A DNA stretch of 15,910 nucleotides from JASHZA01 sp035624865 (GTDB taxonomy: Bacteria > Desulfobacterota > Binatia > Binatales > Binataceae): contig DASPQS010000206.1 in the NCBI GenBank assembly GCA_035624865.1, forward strand, positions 1 to 15,910, given 5' to 3'. Positions 13,230 through 15,910 of this stretch are shown here, piece after piece; the stretch's first letter is position 1, and each line of letters opens with the position of its first letter. The translations under genes and the position numbers were made by a program. Under the pieces are notes generated by a model, which worked only from the letters and a program-made list of their open reading frames with translations, made no database searches and was not told the DNA's origin.

Positions 13230-14323
13230 CGCTGCGCGCCGCCAGCGCCGGAAGCGGAGTTTCCCGCAAAGCCGATCCTGCAGCCGGCGCAGTGCGTCCG
13301 CGCCAGGCCGTCCTGGTCGAACCCGGGCGGCTCGAGTTGCGCGACTTCACTCCCCCTCATCCGGGCCCGGGTGAGGTGCTCCTGCAGGTCAAATGCGCAT
13401 TGAGCTGCGGTACCGATCTCAAGGCCTGGCGCCGAGGTCATCCGATGTGGCCGATGCCGGCGGCGTTCGGCCATGAATTTTCCGGCGTCGTCGCCGAAGT
13501 CGGCCCGGGCGTAAACAACTTCCGCGTTGGGGACGAGATGATGGCGGCGCCGACCGCTCCCTGCGGCCATTGCTTCTATTGCGATCGCGGCCAGGAGAAT
13601 CTGTGTCCGCTGGCGATGGAAAAGATGGTCCTCGGCGGCTACGCCGATTTCATCCTGGTCGGCGCCCACGTGGTCGCGCGCAACGCTTTTCATAAGCCCG
13701 CCGCGATCGGATTCGAGGAAGCCGCCCTGCTCGAACCGATGGCTTGCGTGGTGCATGCGCAAGAGCTGGCGCGGCCCGAGAAATTCGAAACCGTGCTCGT
13801 GATCGGTGCGGGCGCTTTCGGAGTTCTGCAGGTGATGGCGCTCAAAGCCCGGGGCGTGCGCGAGGCAGTGGTTGCGGGGCGCGGCGCGCAGCGGTTGCAA
13901 TGGGCCGGCGAGCTTGGCGCCGATCGCGTGATTGACGTCGAGGCGGCGGGCGCGGAGGCGGCCGTTGCGTCGCTTAACGGTGGTTACGGTCCTGACCTTG
14001 TGATCGAGTGCACCGGGCAGGTCGCGGGATGGAGCGACGCCTTTGCCCGGGTCCGCCGCGGCGGCCGGGTGGTGTTTTTCGGCGGATGTCCGGTCAACAC
14101 CGCCCTCAGCGTCAACACGCGCCGGATGCATTACGACAACCTGACGCTGTTGGCGCCGTTTCATTTCCGGCCGCGCGACGTGCGCAAGGCCTTCGAATTA
14201 TTGTGCTCGGGCGAGCTCGGCGCTGGCCGCATCATCAATGCGCGCCGCCCGCTGAGCGACCTGGCCGAGGTGTTCGGGATGCTCGAGCGGAGTGCGGTGC
14301 TCAAATGCGCCGTGATTCCCTGA
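13226..14323 (+). CDS. Zinc-dependent alcohol/threonine/sorbitol-type dehydrogenase in the hopanoid operon
   Basis: The GTG at 13226 overlaps the prenyl synthase stop by four bases and has GGAG eight bases upstream, so it is preferred to an in-frame start at 13115. The product is 365 residues. Catalytic zinc ligands are C61 (SCGTD) and H83-E84 (FGHEFSG), plus E170 in LLEPMACVVHA. The structural zinc lobe has C113, C116, C119 and C127 (CGHCFYCDRGQENLC). The Rossmann fold carries VIGAGAFGVLQ (192-202) and DLVIECTG. It is an MDR dehydrogenase of the polyol/threonine-dehydrogenase type using NAD(P). The stretch from residue 1 to ~24 is a nonconserved leader. Its place between ispA and shc implies a role in isoprenoid or hopanoid metabolism, but no standard step is assigned. 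Confidence 0.9.
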   Translation: MTLRAASAGSGVSRKADPAAGAVRPRQAVLVEPGRLELRDFTPPHPGPGEVLLQVKCALSCGTDLKAWRRGHPMWPMPAAFGHEFSGVVAEVGPGVNNFRVGDEMMAAPTAPCGHCFYCDRGQENLCPLAMEKMVLGGYADFILVGAHVVARNAFHKPAAIGFEEAALLEPMACVVHAQELARPEKFETVLVIGAGAFGVLQVMALKARGVREAVVAGRGAQRLQWAGELGADRVIDVEAAGAEAAVASLNGGYGPDLVIECTGQVAGWSDAFARVRRGGRVVFFGGCPVNTALSVNTRRMHYDNLTLLAPFHFRPRDVRKAFELLCSGELGAGRIINARRPLSDLAEVFGMLERSAVLKCAVIP

Positions 14324-14382
14324 GGGGTTCGATCAAAGCTTCAAGATTGGCTGCGGGTGGTGGGGAACAGGCCATAATTTCC

Positions 14383-15910
14383 ATGAATCAAGCAGAAATT
14401 TCACACGCACAGGCGGGGATCAACATTGCTCCGCGCGACGAATTCGCCGCCAAGGTTGATTTTACCATCGACCGCGCACAGCGCGCGCTGCTCGCGCAGC
14501 AACATCCCGAAGGCTACTGGCAGGAGCCGCTCGAAGCGAACGCGGAGATGAATGCTGAGTACATCATCTTCAACCGCTTCATGGGGCTGCCGCCCAATCC
14601 CGATCTCGACAAGCGGCTGGTGAAGGCCATCCTCGAGACCCAGCAGGGCGACGGCTCGTGGACGCTTTTCCCGGGCGGCGACGGCGATCTGTCGACCTCC
14701 ATCGAGGCTTATTTCGGCTTGAAGCTCGCCGGCATGCGGGCCGGCGACGAACCAATGATGCAGGCCCGCCGCTGGATTCTTTCCAAGGGTGGTATCGCCA
14801 ACGCCGGTGTCCTTGCCCGCTTCTATCTTGCCGCGATGAGCCAAGTGCCATGGCGCGCCACCGCCGCAATGCCAGTTGAGATCACGCTGCTGCCCAACTG
14901 GTTCCCGGTCAATATCTACGAACTCGCCTCCTGGGCGCGCGGGACTCTGATGGCGCTGATGGTGCTTCAGGCTAAGAAGCCGGAAGTGGCGGTCGACTGG
15001 CGTCAGGGCGTACTCGAACTTTACATTCAGCCGCCCCATTTCACCAAATTCACGATGCCGCGCGGCGGGCGCATGCTCTCCCTGCGCAATCTGCTCCGCG
15101 CCGCTGACAAGGCCCTGCGTCTTTATGACGATCATCACTTGCGCTCCATGCGCGCGAGCGCGCTCCGCTATGCCGAAAACTGGCTGCTCGACCATCAGGA
15201 CGCCAACGGTTCGTGGGGCGGAATCGAGCCCTGCTATCTGCTGAGTCCGATGGCGCTCAAGGGACTCGGATACCGCAACGACCATCCCGTGATCGCGAAG
15301 TCTTTGGAAGCGGTGCGCGAGCTGATTTGGGAGCAAGGCGATTCGATTCTTTACCAGCCGTGCGTGTCGCCCAACTGGGACACCGCGCTCGCGGCCAAGG
15401 CTCTGATTGACGCCGGACTTCCAGGGGACCATCCGGCCCTGCGCGACGCCGCCAGGTGGCTTACGGATCATCAGATTTTCAGAAGGGGCGACTGGTCCAT
15501 AAAGCGGCCCCAGCTTGAACCCGGCGGATGGGCCTTCGAGTTCTTCAACGATTGGTATCCCGACGTAGACGATTCGGCCGTGATCCTGATGGTCCTCGCC
15601 GGTGCCGCTCACGATGACGCCGCCGCGCGCGAGCGGGCGATCAGGTTGGGTGCGAACTGGGTGATGGGGATGCAATCGAAGGACGGTGGGTTTGCCGCTT
15701 TCGATGTTGACAACGATTCCGAGTGGCTCAATTCCGCGCCCTTCGCCGATCTCGAAGCGGCCACCGATCCAACCTGCGCGGACCTCACCGGACGCGTACT
15801 CGAGATGATGGCGGCGGTAGGCTATCGCGCCGACCATCCGGTGGCGCGCCGCGCGATCGCGTGGCTCAGGCGCAACCAGAAAAGCGACGGTTCGTGGTGG
15901 GGCCGCTGGG
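14383..15910 (+). CDS. shc: Squalene-hopene cyclase, C-terminally truncated by window end
   Basis: Starting at ATG 14383, 509 codons are open to the right edge with no stop; known cyclases are ~630-720 residues, so roughly 120-200 are missing. The enzyme is a membrane-associated monotopic triterpene cyclase that converts squalene to hopene or diplopterol. QW-type repeats are visible: QQHPEGYWQEP (39-49), QGDGSWTLFPGGDGDLSTS (88-106), HQDANGSWGGIEP (271-283), QSKDGGFAAFDVDND (431-445) and QKSDGSWWGRW at the end. Conserved blocks include NWFPVNIYELASWARGT (172-188) and SPNWDTALAAKAL (329-341). The catalytic motif is D394-V-D396-D397-S398-A399; the last residues vary slightly from the canonical DxDDTA. 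No strong Shine-Dalgarno precedes the ATG; a TTG at 14347 is in frame. It follows the zinc dehydrogenase by 59 bases. Confidence 0.95.
   Translation, partial: MNQAEISHAQAGINIAPRDEFAAKVDFTIDRAQRALLAQQHPEGYWQEPLEANAEMNAEYIIFNRFMGLPPNPDLDKRLVKAILETQQGDGSWTLFPGGDGDLSTSIEAYFGLKLAGMRAGDEPMMQARRWILSKGGIANAGVLARFYLAAMSQVPWRATAAMPVEITLLPNWFPVNIYELASWARGTLMALMVLQAKKPEVAVDWRQGVLELYIQPPHFTKFTMPRGGRMLSLRNLLRAADKALRLYDDHHLRSMRASALRYAENWLLDHQDANGSWGGIEPCYLLSPMALKGLGYRNDHPVIAKSLEAVRELIWEQGDSILYQPCVSPNWDTALAAKALIDAGLPGDHPALRDAARWLTDHQIFRRGDWSIKRPQLEPGGWAFEFFNDWYPDVDDSAVILMVLAGAAHDDAAARERAIRLGANWVMGMQSKDGGFAAFDVDNDSEWLNSAPFADLEAATDPTCADLTGRVLEMMAAVGYRADHPVARRAIAWLRRNQKSDGSWWGRW

Noticed and set aside
13085..14164. 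359-codon minus-strand open frame opposite the zinc dehydrogenase
   Set aside because: The plus strand encodes an intact zinc dehydrogenase; the antisense translation is Arg/His-rich without family signatures.
14401..15837. 478-codon open frame on the minus strand opposite shc
   Set aside because: It has no recognisable domain and mirrors the strongly conserved cyclase; long antisense frames are expected in GC-rich DNA.

Overview
The window is GC-rich, densely coding bacterial DNA with short intergenic gaps, GTG/TTG as well as ATG starts, and Shine-Dalgarno sites. The right end is a hopanoid (bacterial triterpenoid) biosynthesis cluster, and the centre carries two Rv2161c-like LLM (luciferase-like) oxidoreductases. 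Hopanoid genes, exported VWA/FHA proteins and LLM enzymes together fit a GC-rich, probably Gram-negative, soil or groundwater lineage (Binatota, Rokubacteria or Desulfobacterota-like). That placement is an inference from gene content. No rRNA, tRNA, insertion sequence, CRISPR array or phage gene was seen.

Layout. (1) 1-2366, minus strand: two tandem genes for paralogous exported proteins with a DUF4382-like N-terminal region; the second copy is cut by the left window edge. (2) 2508-4187, plus, divergent from these: an exported von Willebrand A protein with one membrane anchor and a C-terminal FHA domain. (3) 4374-6293, plus: a class-III PLP aminotransferase followed after 15 bases by a small HAD-IIIA hydrolase. 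(4) 6423-10316, plus: a zinc-free quinone-oxidoreductase-like MDR protein, two tandem LLM oxidoreductases and a Gfo/Idh/MocA dehydrogenase, all co-oriented behind one candidate promoter with operator-like inverted repeats. (5) 10573-15910, plus: a TetR regulator, HpnH-type radical SAM enzyme, FPP/GGPP-type prenyl synthase, zinc alcohol dehydrogenase and squalene-hopene cyclase, the last cut by the right edge.

Working together: in block 5 the prenyl synthase would supply isoprenoid diphosphate, the cyclase would close squalene to a hopene, and HpnH would add the adenosyl side chain that starts extended hopanoids. The TetR protein is the obvious candidate regulator. The zinc dehydrogenase is translationally coupled to the prenyl synthase but has no assigned step. 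No squalene-forming enzymes (HpnC/D/E or squalene synthase) and no HpnG are visible here. Block 4 looks like a redox/catabolic operon of unknown substrate. Blocks 1-2 are surface or envelope proteins.

No wholly new system can be demonstrated from the sequence alone. The best leads are the palindromic promoter at 6345-6378, the HAD protein lacking its second catalytic aspartate, the dehydrogenase inside the hopanoid operon, and the duplicated DUF4382-like exported proteins with a conserved upstream element.
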